Below are positions 54,843 to 63,636 of a stretch of DNA of 64,000 nucleotides, one piece after another. The notes beneath the pieces are model-generated. The model was given only the letters and a program-made list of their open reading frames with translations, did not search any database and was not told where the DNA came from. Origin of the DNA: Ruminococcus turbiniformis (lineage in GTDB: Bacteria; Bacillota; Clostridia; Lachnospirales; Lachnospiraceae); assembly GCF_020687545.1 (NCBI RefSeq), contig NZ_JAJEQX010000018.1, positions 1 through 64,000 of the forward strand. Direction: 5' to 3'. Position numbers and translations under genes: made by a program. Position 1 is the first letter of the stretch. Each line of letters begins with the position of its first letter.

Positions 54843-54988
54843 CAGTCCTTCTCCTGTCTGATATAATACTATCTGCTATTATACCGCTTTCCTCATGGGT
54901 GTACAACGCCAATTGCCATTTTCCCTCACGGAAACAGCGTTTTTTCATACACTAACTATAGATATAAGGTACAGACGGATGTGATGCC

Positions 54989-55765
54989 ATGACTCCAATA
55001 CTTGAATTAAATCATATTAATTATTCCTATCATACACCGGACGGGGAGACAAAGGCCCTGTCCAATATTTCTTTCTCCCTCTCCCAGGGGGAGTTCGCCG
55101 CCGTAGTCGGCCCTTCGGGATGCGGAAAATCCACTCTGCTCTCGCTCATCGACGGCCTGATGCAGCCGGAAAGCGGCACGATGACGCTAAACGGAGAACC
55201 GCTGACGGAAAACTCTTCCAGAATCGGCTATATGCTCCAGCACGACCATCTCTTTGAATGGCGGACCGTATACCGCAACGTACTGCTCGGCTCAGAGATC
55301 AACGGGCATATCACGCCTGAGATCCGCCTGAGGGCGGATGAGCTTCTCAGGCAGTACGGGCTGGAGCGTTTCCGCAATTCCCGGCCGTCCGAACTCTCCG
55401 GCGGTATGAGACAGCGGGCAGCGCTGATCCGGACTCTGATCCTCAATCCGGATCTTCTGCTTCTGGATGAACCCTTCTCCGCCCTTGACTACCAGACGCG
55501 CCTGACTGTAAGCGACGATATCGGCCAGATTATACGCCGCAGCGGGAAAACCGCGCTTCTCGTCACCCACGATCTCTCAGAAGCGGTCAGCCTGGCAGAC
55601 CGGGTGATTGTCCTGACAAAGAGGCCCGCCTCCGTGGCGAAGATCATCCCCGTTGCGTTTTCCGCGGAATATGACACGCCTCTGCGCCGCAGAAGCGCTC
55701 CGGAATTTAAAAATTATTTCAATGAAATATGGAAGGAGCTGAATCGAGATGAACAAATCAACTGA
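54989..55765 (+). CDS. ABC transporter ATP-binding protein, NitT/TauT type
   Basis: A 258-residue ATPase with Walker A GPSGCGKST (about 41-49), a Q-loop MLQHDHLFEW, signature LSGGMRQRAAL, Walker B LLLLDEPFSALD and switch VTHDLSEA. These, together with the partner permease, place it in the nitrate/sulfonate/thiamine-precursor importer group. The ribosome site is weak. Overlaps the permease gene by 17 bases. No substrate-binding protein gene is adjacent. Confidence 0.93.
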   Translation: MTPILELNHINYSYHTPDGETKALSNISFSLSQGEFAAVVGPSGCGKSTLLSLIDGLMQPESGTMTLNGEPLTENSSRIGYMLQHDHLFEWRTVYRNVLLGSEINGHITPEIRLRADELLRQYGLERFRNSRPSELSGGMRQRAALIRTLILNPDLLLLDEPFSALDYQTRLTVSDDIGQIIRRSGKTALLVTHDLSEAVSLADRVIVLTKRPASVAKIIPVAFSAEYDTPLRRRSAPEFKNYFNEIWKELNRDEQIN

Positions 55766-56546
55766 CGGCCAGGCGCTGTTTTTGAAAAAAATGCGGCAGC
55801 ACCGCCTTGCAGTCCGGACCGCCCGCATCACCGTACTGATTCTCTTCCTGCTTCTCTGGGAGCTGTGCGCGAATGCCGGCGTGATTGACTCCTTTATCTT
55901 CAGCAGTCCGTCCAGAATCGCGCTCTGCTTTTGGGAGATGGTGACAGACCGTTCGATCTTTCTTCACATCGGTGTCACCCTTTACGAGACGATCGCCAGT
56001 TTTCTTCTCGTAACTTTCAGCAGCATCCTCATAGCAGTACTTCTCTGGTGCAGCCGGATTGTCTCAGAGATTCTGGAACCCTATCTCGTCGTTTTGAACA
56101 GCCTGCCGAAATCAGCTCTCGCGCCGCTTCTCATCGTGTGGCTCGGGGCGACTCCCGTCACGATCATCGTGGCCGGCATGTCTGTGGCCGTGTTCGGAAG
56201 CATTATGAATCTGTACACCAGTTTTATCACCGTTGACCGGGAGAAAATCAAACTCATATACACGCTCCACGGCAGCAGAAGGCATGCGCTCTTTAAAGTC
56301 GTCCTTCCCTCCTGCATACCGGTGATCATCAGCAGTATGAAAGTGAACATCGGCCTGTGTCTTGTGGGCGTTGTGATTGGAGAGTTTCTGGCAGCGAGAA
56401 GCGGGCTCGGATATCTGATCATCTATTCCAGTCAGGTGTTTAAGATGGATTGGCTTATTATGTCGATTGTGCTGCTGTGCATCATGGCGATGGGACTGTA
56501 TGCGGTGATCGGAGCGGTGGAGAAATTGTATCAAAAACGATTTTGA
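55749..56546 (+). CDS. ABC transporter permease, NitT/TauT type
   Basis: A 265-residue BPD-type permease: about six membrane segments and the cytoplasmic coupling (EAA-like) loop KLIYTLHGSRRHALFKVVLPSCIPVIISSMKVNIGLCLVGVVIGEF. It pairs with the ATPase just upstream. A hairpin 14 bases after the stop ends the unit, so no binding protein follows. It could share one encoded elsewhere; substrate is not assignable. Confidence 0.92.
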   Translation: MNKSTDGQALFLKKMRQHRLAVRTARITVLILFLLLWELCANAGVIDSFIFSSPSRIALCFWEMVTDRSIFLHIGVTLYETIASFLLVTFSSILIAVLLWCSRIVSEILEPYLVVLNSLPKSALAPLLIVWLGATPVTIIVAGMSVAVFGSIMNLYTSFITVDREKIKLIYTLHGSRRHALFKVVLPSCIPVIISSMKVNIGLCLVGVVIGEFLAARSGLGYLIIYSSQVFKMDWLIMSIVLLCIMAMGLYAVIGAVEKLYQKRF

Positions 56547-56559
56547 AATTTGAAAAAGC

Positions 56560-56601
56560 ATACCCTCCGACAGTTCTAAAGCTGAATTTGTCTGAGGGTA
56601 T
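56560..56601. terminator. Terminator of the NitT/TauT-type operon
   Basis: ATACCCTC (56560-56567) pairs with GAGGGTAT (56594-56601) across a 26-base interior that can pair further, and is followed by TTTAAAAAATTC on the plus strand. No clear U-run, so moderate support. Confidence 0.5.
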
Positions 56602-56603
56602 TT

Positions 56604-56870
56604 AAAAAATTCTTTTATCAGTTGAAGCATATACTCAACCGCCTGAAGCTGTGTTTTTGCTTCGTCTGCAGAGGCAATAAAGAAATCTATATCTTTATTG
56701 ACATCATGCACTGATTCTTACCCCTCTTCTTTTACACTGCGATAGTAAGGCAGATTATCCACCCTTGCATACGATCCATATACAATGACACTGTCAGGAG
56801 TATTTCCAAGAAGTTTGTATACCTGACGCCTTCTACGTTTTTCGTCACTCTAATCAGCTTTTTCACAGGC
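56604..56870 (-). pseudogene. Possible decayed nucleotidyltransferase-like gene
   Basis: Two overlapping minus-strand frames in this gap together resemble pieces of a minimal nucleotidyltransferase: SVIVYGSYARVDN (a GSYAR-type motif) followed by a stop near 56725, and then, in another frame from GTG 56711, NKDIDFFIASADEAKTQLQ (a DxD-like DIDFF). Neither is a complete protein. The assignment is speculative. Confidence 0.25.
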
Positions 56871-56880
56871 TGCGCCCTAT

Positions 56881-56941
56881 GCAAGAAAAGAAGAGCCCCC
56901 TCATTCGTGCAAGCACGATGAGGGAACTCTTCTTTTCTTGC
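56881..56941 (-). terminator. Strong terminator after the NSS transporter gene
   Basis: GCAAGAAAAGAAGAG (56927-56941 complement) pairs perfectly with CTCTTCTTTTCTTGC (56881-56895 complement), a 15-base stem. An inner stem CCCTCA/TGAGGG with TCGTGC/GCACGA continues it. It lies just after the transporter stop. Confidence 0.8.
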
Positions 56942-56954
56942 GCATGGCTTAAGT

Positions 56955-58325
56955 CTAGCCTGCAAATTTGCTCCAGTATCCCTGGATGAAGAGGAAGATT
57001 ACGATGAGCGGTACAATGAATGTCGCGTAGAATCTTACCCACTTCGGGAATTTTAATCCTTCTCCGGTGTTTGCTTCAGCGAGGAAGTTTTTCCAGCCCC
57101 AGCCGTAGCGTGTCGTACAGAAGAGTACATACACGAGACTTCCGAGCGGAAGCAGGTTATTGCTTACGATAAAATCTTCCAGATCAAGAATTGCCGTGCC
57201 TTCTCCCAGAGGTGCGAACCCGCTCAGCACATTGTAGCCGAGCACACACGGTATGGAGAGAATAATAATCGCCACAAGGTTGACTGCCACTGCCTTTTTT
57301 CTTGAGCATCCGGTCAGATCCATCGCGAACGCAATAATGTTCTCAAACACCGCAATAATCGTTGACGCTGATGCAAAGAACATACACAGGAAAAAGATTG
57401 CGCCCCAGAATCTTCCGCCTGCCATGGAATTGAAAATATTCGGCAGTGTAATAAAAATCAGGTTCGGACCGCTGTCCGGATTTACGCCGAAGGCAAAGCT
57501 TGCCGGGAAGATAATAAGTCCGGAGATCAGCGCCACGCTTGTGTCAAGTATAGTAATGCACACAACTTCCCCAGCCAGTCTTCTCTTCTTATCAATATAG
57601 CTTCCAAAAATCGCCATTGCTCCGATTCCGAGACTCAGCGTGAAGAACGACTGACCCATAGCGGCAGAAATCACTTCCATAATGCCCGCTTCTTTCATTT
57701 TCCCGAAATCCGGAAGCAGATAAAACTTAAGTCCTTCTCCTGCTCCCGGGAGCATGATCGAACGAACTGCAAGGACAATCAGAAGGATAAAGAGCAGAAC
57801 CATCATGCCCTTTGTAATTCCTTCCACACCTTTCTGAAGTCCCATACTTACAATCGCAAAACAGAGCACAACGACCAGAATCATGAACACAGTCATAAGA
57901 ACAGGCTGTCCCATCAGACTGCTGAACTCCCCTTCAATCCGCTCCGCATTCATTCCGGAAAAACTTCCCGATGCCATTTTGAACAGATAGATAAGCAGCC
58001 ATCCCCCGATTGTCGTATAGAACATCATAAGGAGATAGTTTCCTGCGATCCCGAACCATTTGTACCAGTGCCATTTCGTTCCGGCCGGTTCCAGCCTGTC
58101 AAATGCACGCGCAATACCACATCCTGCGGCGCGGCCCACGGAGAACTCCATCACCATGATGGGGAATCCTAGAAGGACAAGACAGCACAGATAAATGATA
58201 ACAAATGCCGCCCCTCCGTATTGTCCCGTGATGTACGGGAATCGCCATACGTTTCCAAGTCCGATCGCGCATCCCGCAGAGATCAGGATGAAGCCGAGCC
58301 TGGATCCGAACTTTTCTCTTTTCAC
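56955..58325 (-). CDS. Sodium-dependent transporter, NSS/SNF family
   Basis: A 456-residue symporter of the LeuT class that imports an amino acid or related solute with sodium. The first helix carries SAGCAIGLGNVWRFPYITGQYGG, the family sodium and substrate motif, and about eleven further hydrophobic segments follow, including SLGIGAMAIFGSYIDKKRR and FASASTIIAVFENIIAF. The chain is that of prokaryotic eleven-helix NSS proteins. It starts with GTG, with GAGG upstream. Substrate unknown. Confidence 0.93.
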   Translation of the reverse strand: MKREKFGSRLGFILISAGCAIGLGNVWRFPYITGQYGGAAFVIIYLCCLVLLGFPIMVMEFSVGRAAGCGIARAFDRLEPAGTKWHWYKWFGIAGNYLLMMFYTTIGGWLLIYLFKMASGSFSGMNAERIEGEFSSLMGQPVLMTVFMILVVVLCFAIVSMGLQKGVEGITKGMMVLLFILLIVLAVRSIMLPGAGEGLKFYLLPDFGKMKEAGIMEVISAAMGQSFFTLSLGIGAMAIFGSYIDKKRRLAGEVVCITILDTSVALISGLIIFPASFAFGVNPDSGPNLIFITLPNIFNSMAGGRFWGAIFFLCMFFASASTIIAVFENIIAFAMDLTGCSRKKAVAVNLVAIIILSIPCVLGYNVLSGFAPLGEGTAILDLEDFIVSNNLLPLGSLVYVLFCTTRYGWGWKNFLAEANTGEGLKFPKWVRFYATFIVPLIVIFLFIQGYWSKFAG

Positions 58326-58479
58326 TTTTTTATTTCCTCTCTTCCTTTTTTGTTTCTTTTTTCCTTTTTTACTTTCTATCCAGCATCTCGTGAATGTCTT
58401 TTCCGTTCACAGGCCCTCATTCGCTCCGGCGCGTTTTCCGGCACCGGCACGCATCCTCAGATGCTGTTATATCAGTATA

Positions 58480-59604
58480 CTATTTCACCTCAATAAGCTC
58501 GTACTCCCTCGTTCCAAGCCCCAGCTCCACTGCATGGGAAAGACAGGTCTCCCACTCACTCTCAGGCGTTGTATTCACAAAGTGATCGTGGTGATCGCAG
58601 AAACCTTCCGCATGCATGTTGTCATCCAGCATACTTCCCTTTAACGGCTGCTGCGCGTTGCATGCATCCACACACGCCTGATCAAGCGCCACCGGATCAA
58701 AACTTGCGAACATTCCCACATCTGGAATGATCGGCACATCATTCTCTGCATGGCAGTCACAGTACGGAGAAACATCGATCACAAGATTAATGTGAAACGA
58801 TGGTCTTCCGTCCAGTACAGCCTTTGTGTATTCCGCCATTTTGATGTTCAGCTCCTGTACGGCCGATGAGTTTTCGTTATATACCGCATCCTGGTTGCAT
58901 GCTCCCAGACAGCGTCCGCAGCCCACACATTTGCTGTGGTCAATCACGGCTTTTTTCTCAGTGAACGAGATTGCTCCGTGCGCACAGTTCTTCGCACAGA
59001 TCCGGCACCCGACACAGAGGTCCGGATCCACAGACGGCTTGCCGCTGTTGTGCTGTTCCATCTTCCCGGCACGGCTGCCGCAGCCCATTCCGATATTTTT
59101 AAAGCAGCCTCCGAATCCAGCCATCTCATGTCCCTTGAAATGGCTCAGGCTGATAAACACGTCCGCATCCATAACAGCCCGCCCGATCTTCGCCTCTTTT
59201 ACGAGTGTGCCGCCCTTCACGGGAACGCTGACGTCATCCGTGCCTTTCAGCCCATCACCAATGATAATGTGGCATCCGGTAGACAGAATATTAAATCCGT
59301 TTTCGTACGCTGCACTCAAATGCTCCAGAGCGTCCTTTCTGCGTCCCACATAGAGTGTATTGCAGTCTGTGAGGAACGGACGTCCTCCGAATTCTTTCAC
59401 AACATCCGCAACGGCCTTCGCATAGTTTGGCCGAAGGAAAGAAAGATTGCCCGGTTCACCGAAATGAATCTTGATTGCGGTCATCTTTTTCTCAAAATCA
59501 ATCTCCCCGATTCCCGCTCTTTTTATCAGTTTTTTCAGCTTCTCGGGAAGATTTGTCCCCGGATGTACCCTCATATCCGTAAAATATACTTTTGCTTTCT
59601 CCAT
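58480..59604 (-). CDS. DUF362 domain iron-sulfur protein
   Basis: A 374-residue protein. Residues 1-185 form the DUF362 domain (IHFGEPGNLSFLRPNY, DCNTLYVGRRKDALEH, SLSHFKGHEMAGFGGCFKNIGMGCGSR); 190-250 hold two ferredoxin-type [4Fe-4S] motifs (CVGCRICAKNCA and CVGCGRCLGACN); the rest is a C-terminal DUF362 part with FASFDPVALDQACVDACN. The family is common in anaerobes, its reaction unknown. Monocistronic. Confidence 0.92.
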   Translation of the reverse strand: MEKAKVYFTDMRVHPGTNLPEKLKKLIKRAGIGEIDFEKKMTAIKIHFGEPGNLSFLRPNYAKAVADVVKEFGGRPFLTDCNTLYVGRRKDALEHLSAAYENGFNILSTGCHIIIGDGLKGTDDVSVPVKGGTLVKEAKIGRAVMDADVFISLSHFKGHEMAGFGGCFKNIGMGCGSRAGKMEQHNSGKPSVDPDLCVGCRICAKNCAHGAISFTEKKAVIDHSKCVGCGRCLGACNQDAVYNENSSAVQELNIKMAEYTKAVLDGRPSFHINLVIDVSPYCDCHAENDVPIIPDVGMFASFDPVALDQACVDACNAQQPLKGSMLDDNMHAEGFCDHHDHFVNTTPESEWETCLSHAVELGLGTREYELIEVK

Positions 59605-59698
59605 ATCAATTTCCTGCTCCTTTAGAAAATTTTACATATCCGGCGTTTTCACTGCCGCAGCCACGCTTCCGTCTCTGCATCCGTATCAGCGCTTCTGC

Positions 59699-60094
59699 TC
59701 ATTTCGCAACCCGAAACGCCGTAGCGGTAACAGCGGCCGTCAGATTACCCAGATCATCCTTCACATCAATGCGGTAATAGCTTGTCGTCCTGCCGTTCTT
59801 GACACAGACAGCCTCGGCGGTCAGCACTTCTCCCTTTGCCGGAGTCAGATAGGTAATCTCGGAATTCAGCGAGACGCTTCCCATCCCCTGCCAGTTGCTC
59901 GCCACTGCAAGGGCAAAGTCCGCAAGTGTAAAGTATACACCGCCCATAACCGCTCCCATGGCATTTTTATGCCGGTCTTCAATCTTTAAACTACATTTTG
60001 CATAATGGTCATCCACTTCCTCAATCACAGCCCCGTTGTCTGTGGCAAAACGGTCGTTCTGAAACAGTTTTTTCGTCTCTTCTGTCGGTTTCAT
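59699..60094 (-). CDS. PaaI family thioesterase
   Basis: A 131-residue hotdog thioesterase: DDHYAKCSLKIEDRHKNAMGAVMGGVYFTLADFALAVASN carries the PaaI pattern HxNxxGxxxGGxxFTLxD. In PaaI proteins these are active against aryl-acyl-CoA such as hydroxyphenylacetyl-CoA. The start at 60094 (MKPTEET) has GGAGG upstream. Given the ior-paaK genes in the window, a link to aryl-acyl-CoA is possible but not shown. Confidence 0.9.
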   Translation of the reverse strand: MKPTEETKKLFQNDRFATDNGAVIEEVDDHYAKCSLKIEDRHKNAMGAVMGGVYFTLADFALAVASNWQGMGSVSLNSEITYLTPAKGEVLTAEAVCVKNGRTTSYYRIDVKDDLGNLTAAVTATAFRVAK

Positions 60095-60247
60095 GCTGTA
60101 TTCCTCCTCTCTTTTTGCCAATCCTAATTAATCCCATAGGCGATATTATACTATCGGCTTATAAGAAAGTAAAGTCCGCTGTTTGCAATGATTCGGTACT
60201 TTTTCAGGAACGTTGCGTATCTTTTTTTTAAATAGTCAAAAAAACAG

Positions 60248-60276
60248 TTGAAATATTTAATAAAAAGCGATATAAT
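60248..60276 (+). promoter_or_regulatory. tRNA-Thr promoter
   Basis: Plus strand -35 TTGAAA (60248-60253), a 17-base spacer and -10 TATAAT (60271-60276), 30 bases before the tRNA. Confidence 0.85.
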
Positions 60277-60306
60277 AGTCAAGGTCGTCAATGGAAACGA
60301 TCAGAT

Positions 60307-60379
60307 GCCGGAATAGCTCAGTCGGTAGAGCACTTCACTCGTAATGAAGGGGTCGTCAGTTCAAGTCTGATTTCCGGCT
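60307..60379 (+). tRNA. tRNA-Thr (anticodon CGT)
   Basis: Cloverleaf: acceptor GCCGGAA/TTCCGGC, D arm GCTC-AGTCGGTA-GAGC, anticodon stem CTTCA/TGAAG around loop CTCGTAA (anticodon CGT), variable GGGTC, T arm GTCAG-TTCAAGT-CTGAT. Discriminator U; CCA not encoded. Confidence 0.96.
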
Positions 60380-60384
60380 TGTCA

Positions 60385-60434
60385 GAAAAAGAGGCGTAAA
60401 TCCGCGGAAACAGCGGATTTACGCCTCTTTTTTT
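60385..60434 (+). terminator. tRNA-Thr terminator
   Basis: AAAAAGAGGCGTAAATCCGC pairs with GCGGATTTACGCCTCTTTTT around GGAAACA, a long perfect stem followed by a T-run. Confidence 0.95.
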
Positions 60435-60477
60435 ACAGCATAGGATTATCAAAAAGTCATACACTCATAAACTACTA

Positions 60478-61266
60478 CTATTCCTGTATGTCACGCAGGC
60501 TGGGCCGATTTGTTTTCCTTGTCCATGTTTTTACTGTCTGTTCTTTCAGAAAGGCAATGAATCCATCAATTTTCCCTGTTTTATCAAAAATCGCCAGTGC
60601 CATATAATAATCCCTTTTGTCCTCGTCATAAATAATCGTCGGCGGATATCCATGAACCATCAGATAATAGTTCAAAAGAGTTCTGCCGACTCTGCCATTA
60701 CCGTCTGCAAATGGATGAATCGATTCAAAGCTGAGATAAAAAAAAGCTGCCGCAGTCAGAATATCTTTTCCCTGATAAGAGTTCACCTCATTGCACAATT
60801 CTTCGATCTCTTCCGATACATCTTCCGAAGAGACCCCCACTTCATCTCCCACAACATAATCATGGAGTTTATAAGATCCCGGTCTTTCCCCTTTATCATA
60901 CCTCGTCTGATCATAGCAGCCTTTCATAAGTCTTTTGTGTATTTCCTTGACCAGCCCTTCATCAAGCGGATGACGCTCAACAATTTTTTTCATAATAAAC
61001 TGCATACTTTCTTTTTGATTCTGCAGTTCAAAAACCGTTCTCAGATCTCCTGTATAATTCTGTAATCTTCCATTTTCAAAAATTTCACGTGTATCATGAT
61101 ACGTTGTAGCCGGATTCTCAATCCTGTTTGAATTATAGGCAAAGAGGATTCTGAAATTGGATAATGCAATTTCAAGATCCTCCATATCTTCTATTTTTCT
61201 ATTCTGCCACTCTTTCACAATACTTTCATAGCTCGGTTTTTTCTCATTAACGCATTGCTTCCTCAT
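60478..61266 (-). CDS. Fic family protein
   Basis: A 262-residue Fic-domain enzyme; the family usually transfers AMP to target proteins. The core HPFADGNGRVGR (184-195) is intact, including the catalytic His. Near the N-terminus NSNRIENPATTY (45-56) has the [S/T]xxxE[G/N] inhibitory motif (SNRIEN, 46-51), so it looks like a class II self-inhibited Fic, regulated within one chain rather than by a separate antitoxin. GGGAGG precedes ATG 61266. Its start overlaps the mscS stop by 20 bases. Confidence 0.93.
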   Translation of the reverse strand: MRKQCVNEKKPSYESIVKEWQNRKIEDMEDLEIALSNFRILFAYNSNRIENPATTYHDTREIFENGRLQNYTGDLRTVFELQNQKESMQFIMKKIVERHPLDEGLVKEIHKRLMKGCYDQTRYDKGERPGSYKLHDYVVGDEVGVSSEDVSEEIEELCNEVNSYQGKDILTAAAFFYLSFESIHPFADGNGRVGRTLLNYYLMVHGYPPTIIYDEDKRDYYMALAIFDKTGKIDGFIAFLKEQTVKTWTRKTNRPSLRDIQE

Positions 61267-62242
61267 TCTTCCTCCCTTCTCCCTCTCCTTTCAAATGCAC
61301 CGTAAGCTGGTTGTACGGAATTTCGATTCCCTCCTCATCAAAGGTCACCTTAATCTGCTCAAGCAGACGCCACCTCGTACTCCAGTAATCTTCCGTCGCC
61401 ACCCACGCCCGCAGCCCGATCACCACAGCGCTTTCACCGAGAGAATCGACAAATACACGGACATCTTCATCCTGTTTGATCGTAGAATCCACTGCCAGCA
61501 TTCCCTCGATAATTTCCTTCGCCTTTTTCAGATCAGAATCATAGGAAATGCCGATTTTAAGATCCAACTGTCTCTCAGGCCTCGCTGTAACATTTGTCAG
61601 GCTGTTTTCCGTCAGAATACTGTTCGGGACAACAACCCTCTGATTGTCCACTGTCGCAAGTTTCGTATAGAAAACCTGGATTTCCTTTACCGTTCCCTCG
61701 ATCCCTTCCTGGGTCACAATGATATAGTCACCCACTTCAAAAGGCTTGAGAACAAGAATCAGGACACCTCCCGCAAAGTTTGAAAGGCTGCCCTGCACCG
61801 CCAGACCGATCGCGACACCGGCTGATGCAAGCAATGCCGCAACGGACGAAGACTCCACGCCGAAATTCATAGCAATCATAATGATCAGCAGTGCGTACAG
61901 GCCAAATTTGAGCACCGAATCAATAAACTGCACAGCACCTGCGTCCACAACTGCTCTCTCCAGCGAGCGGCGCACTATTTTTCTGAGCCACGTGATCACT
62001 TTTCCCCCAATAAAGAAAACGATCAGTGCAAGAACAACCTTTATTCCAAACGAGATAAGTGCCGGAATGCTGTCCTCCAGAAACTGCAGAAGCCGGTTCA
62101 CGTCCTGAGCCGCATCCTGAGCCGCATCCGCTGTGGCGCTTGCCGCCGTATCAATCATGTCATTCACGGACTCATCCGCCGCATCCGGTACATTTGCCAG
62201 TACTGCTCCCGAAAACATCAGTGTTGCCGCTTTTATAATCAT
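61247..62242 (-). CDS. mscS: Small-conductance mechanosensitive channel (MscS family)
   Basis: A 331-residue osmotic-pressure channel. An N-terminal hydrophobic, alanine-rich segment and an acidic linker (1-50) are unusual; a transmembrane block follows (ISFGIKVVLALIVFFIGGKVI; LLIIMIAMNFGV; and the pore helix SVAALLASAGVAIGLAVQGSLSNFAGGVLILVLKPFEVGDYI), then the beta domain with VVVPNSILTENSLTN. AGGAG precedes the ATG. Overlaps fic. Confidence 0.93.
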   Translation of the reverse strand: MIIKAATLMFSGAVLANVPDAADESVNDMIDTAASATADAAQDAAQDVNRLLQFLEDSIPALISFGIKVVLALIVFFIGGKVITWLRKIVRRSLERAVVDAGAVQFIDSVLKFGLYALLIIMIAMNFGVESSSVAALLASAGVAIGLAVQGSLSNFAGGVLILVLKPFEVGDYIIVTQEGIEGTVKEIQVFYTKLATVDNQRVVVPNSILTENSLTNVTARPERQLDLKIGISYDSDLKKAKEIIEGMLAVDSTIKQDEDVRVFVDSLGESAVVIGLRAWVATEDYWSTRWRLLEQIKVTFDEEGIEIPYNQLTVHLKGEGEGRKNEEAMR

Positions 62243-62284
62243 ATTTTCTCTTCTCCTTTCGCAAGCTGCCTCCTGCTCTTCCTG

Positions 62285-63133
62285 TTACTTCAGTGCCAGG
62301 AAAGCGCACAGATTTCCACGCCTGTCTCCCGCTGTGCGGTGAGAATACAGAATCCTGCTGTTACAGTGCGTACACACATTCGTGACCGCCATGTGTTCCG
62401 TCCGGATTCCCGCTTCTGCAAAAACCAGCTCATTCGCTCTCCAGAGATCAAGCTGATACTTTCCGTTTTCTTTGCGGTAAAAAAGTTCCGGCCAGAATTT
62501 TTCATCAAAAGCCGCCCTGAACTTTTCAATCACATCCCCGCTCACCTCGTAGCAGTCCACGCACACAGACGGCCCTATCGCTGCCAGAATGTCCCCGGGA
62601 TCGGAGCCGTACTGTTCCCGCATCACACGGACTGTCTCCTTTCCGATTTTCCCGACTGTCCCCCGCCATCCGGAGTGACTCAGCCCGATCGCCTTTTTCA
62701 CCGGATCGACAAAATAAAGGGGCACGCAGTCCGCATAAGATGTCACAAGGCAGATCCCCGGAACGTTCGTCACCATTCCGTCCACATCTGTGTAATCGCG
62801 CTCCCGCACAATCCCTTTTCCCCGGTCCATTTCCGTCACAACGCGCACATTTGTCGTATGAGTCTGGCGGGAAAGCACCATATCCTCACAGCGCACGCCG
62901 ATCGCTTCCCCGATCCTGCGGAAATTCTCCATGACTGCCTCCGGCCGGTCGCCCCGGTCGAAACTCAAATTAAGCGATGCAAAACACCCTTCGCTCACTC
63001 CGCCCAGCCGGGTGGAAAACCCGTGGCGCACAAGCCCGGTTTCCTTAAAAAGCGGATACTCCAGAAACGGAGTTTTCCCGCCTGCTTCATCAAATATATG
63101 GTTCCCGTTTTTGTATTTCAGTCCAAGACTCAT
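62285..63133 (-). CDS. pgeF: Peptidoglycan editing factor PgeF (laccase-domain protein)
   Basis: A 282-residue YfiH-family protein that removes mis-incorporated amino acids from peptidoglycan precursors. It contains SRQTHTTNVRVV, SYADCVPLYFVDP and GLSHSGWRGTVGKIG, the zinc-binding Cys/His set of the family. I start at 63133 (MSLGLKY) because GAGG lies upstream; the longer frame from 63157 has no ribosome site. It is 30 bases after yraN. Confidence 0.93.
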   Translation of the reverse strand: MSLGLKYKNGNHIFDEAGGKTPFLEYPLFKETGLVRHGFSTRLGGVSEGCFASLNLSFDRGDRPEAVMENFRRIGEAIGVRCEDMVLSRQTHTTNVRVVTEMDRGKGIVRERDYTDVDGMVTNVPGICLVTSYADCVPLYFVDPVKKAIGLSHSGWRGTVGKIGKETVRVMREQYGSDPGDILAAIGPSVCVDCYEVSGDVIEKFRAAFDEKFWPELFYRKENGKYQLDLWRANELVFAEAGIRTEHMAVTNVCTHCNSRILYSHRTAGDRRGNLCAFLALK

Positions 63134-63163
63134 CCTTTTTTCCTCTCTGCTGCTCACTGATGC

Positions 63164-63535
63164 TCATCCTGTGAACGCATCCTTAATATGTGTCACCGCT
63201 GTTCCCTCGATCCCGATCACATCAAACCTGCACGGAACTTCATGCAGACGGTGTTCCATCAGATAAAACATAGCGCACCGGTAAATCGTCCTCTGCTTTC
63301 TTACGTCCACCGCATCCAGGGGACTGCCCTTTCTCCGGTCAGAGCGGTATTTCACCTCGCAGAACACAATCGTATCCCCGTCTTTTGCCACAATGTCAAT
63401 TTCACCGGCTCTGCACCGGTAATTGTAAACCAGTATCTCACAGCCGAGCTGCTCGAGATACCGCCCTGCCTCGCGCTCATAATCCGTGCCCGTCTGTCTT
63501 GTGTTTTTCTTTTTGCCGCCTCTTTTTCCCGTCAT
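63164..63535 (-). CDS. yraN: YraN family (UPF0102) nuclease-like protein
   Basis: A 123-residue protein of the endonuclease-like family: DYEREAGRYLEQLGCEIL, then AGEIDIVAKDGDTIVFCEVKYRS, carrying E-x-D ... E-x-K of the PD-(D/E)XK fold. Function unknown, possibly DNA processing. Start is unsure: ATG 63535 fits the family, but it lacks a good ribosome site, and an upstream ATG at 63595 is close to the transcription start. It follows rnhB. Confidence 0.88.
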   Translation of the reverse strand: MTGKRGGKKKNTRQTGTDYEREAGRYLEQLGCEILVYNYRCRAGEIDIVAKDGDTIVFCEVKYRSDRRKGSPLDAVDVRKQRTIYRCAMFYLMEHRLHEVPCRFDVIGIEGTAVTHIKDAFTG

Positions 63536-63603
63536 CTGCCGTAAACACCAGCCTGCTTCCGGAAGGACACCACATCTTCCCGCCTTATCCTGCATTTTCT
63601 GTG

Positions 63604-63633
63604 ATTATATCATATGAACCCGCAGGGGTCTAA
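63604..63633 (-). promoter_or_regulatory. Candidate yraN-pgeF promoter
   Basis: Minus strand -35 TTAGAC (63628-63633), an 18-base spacer and -10 TATAAT (63604-63609), right after the rnhB stop. Confidence 0.55.
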
Positions 63634-63636
63634 TAC

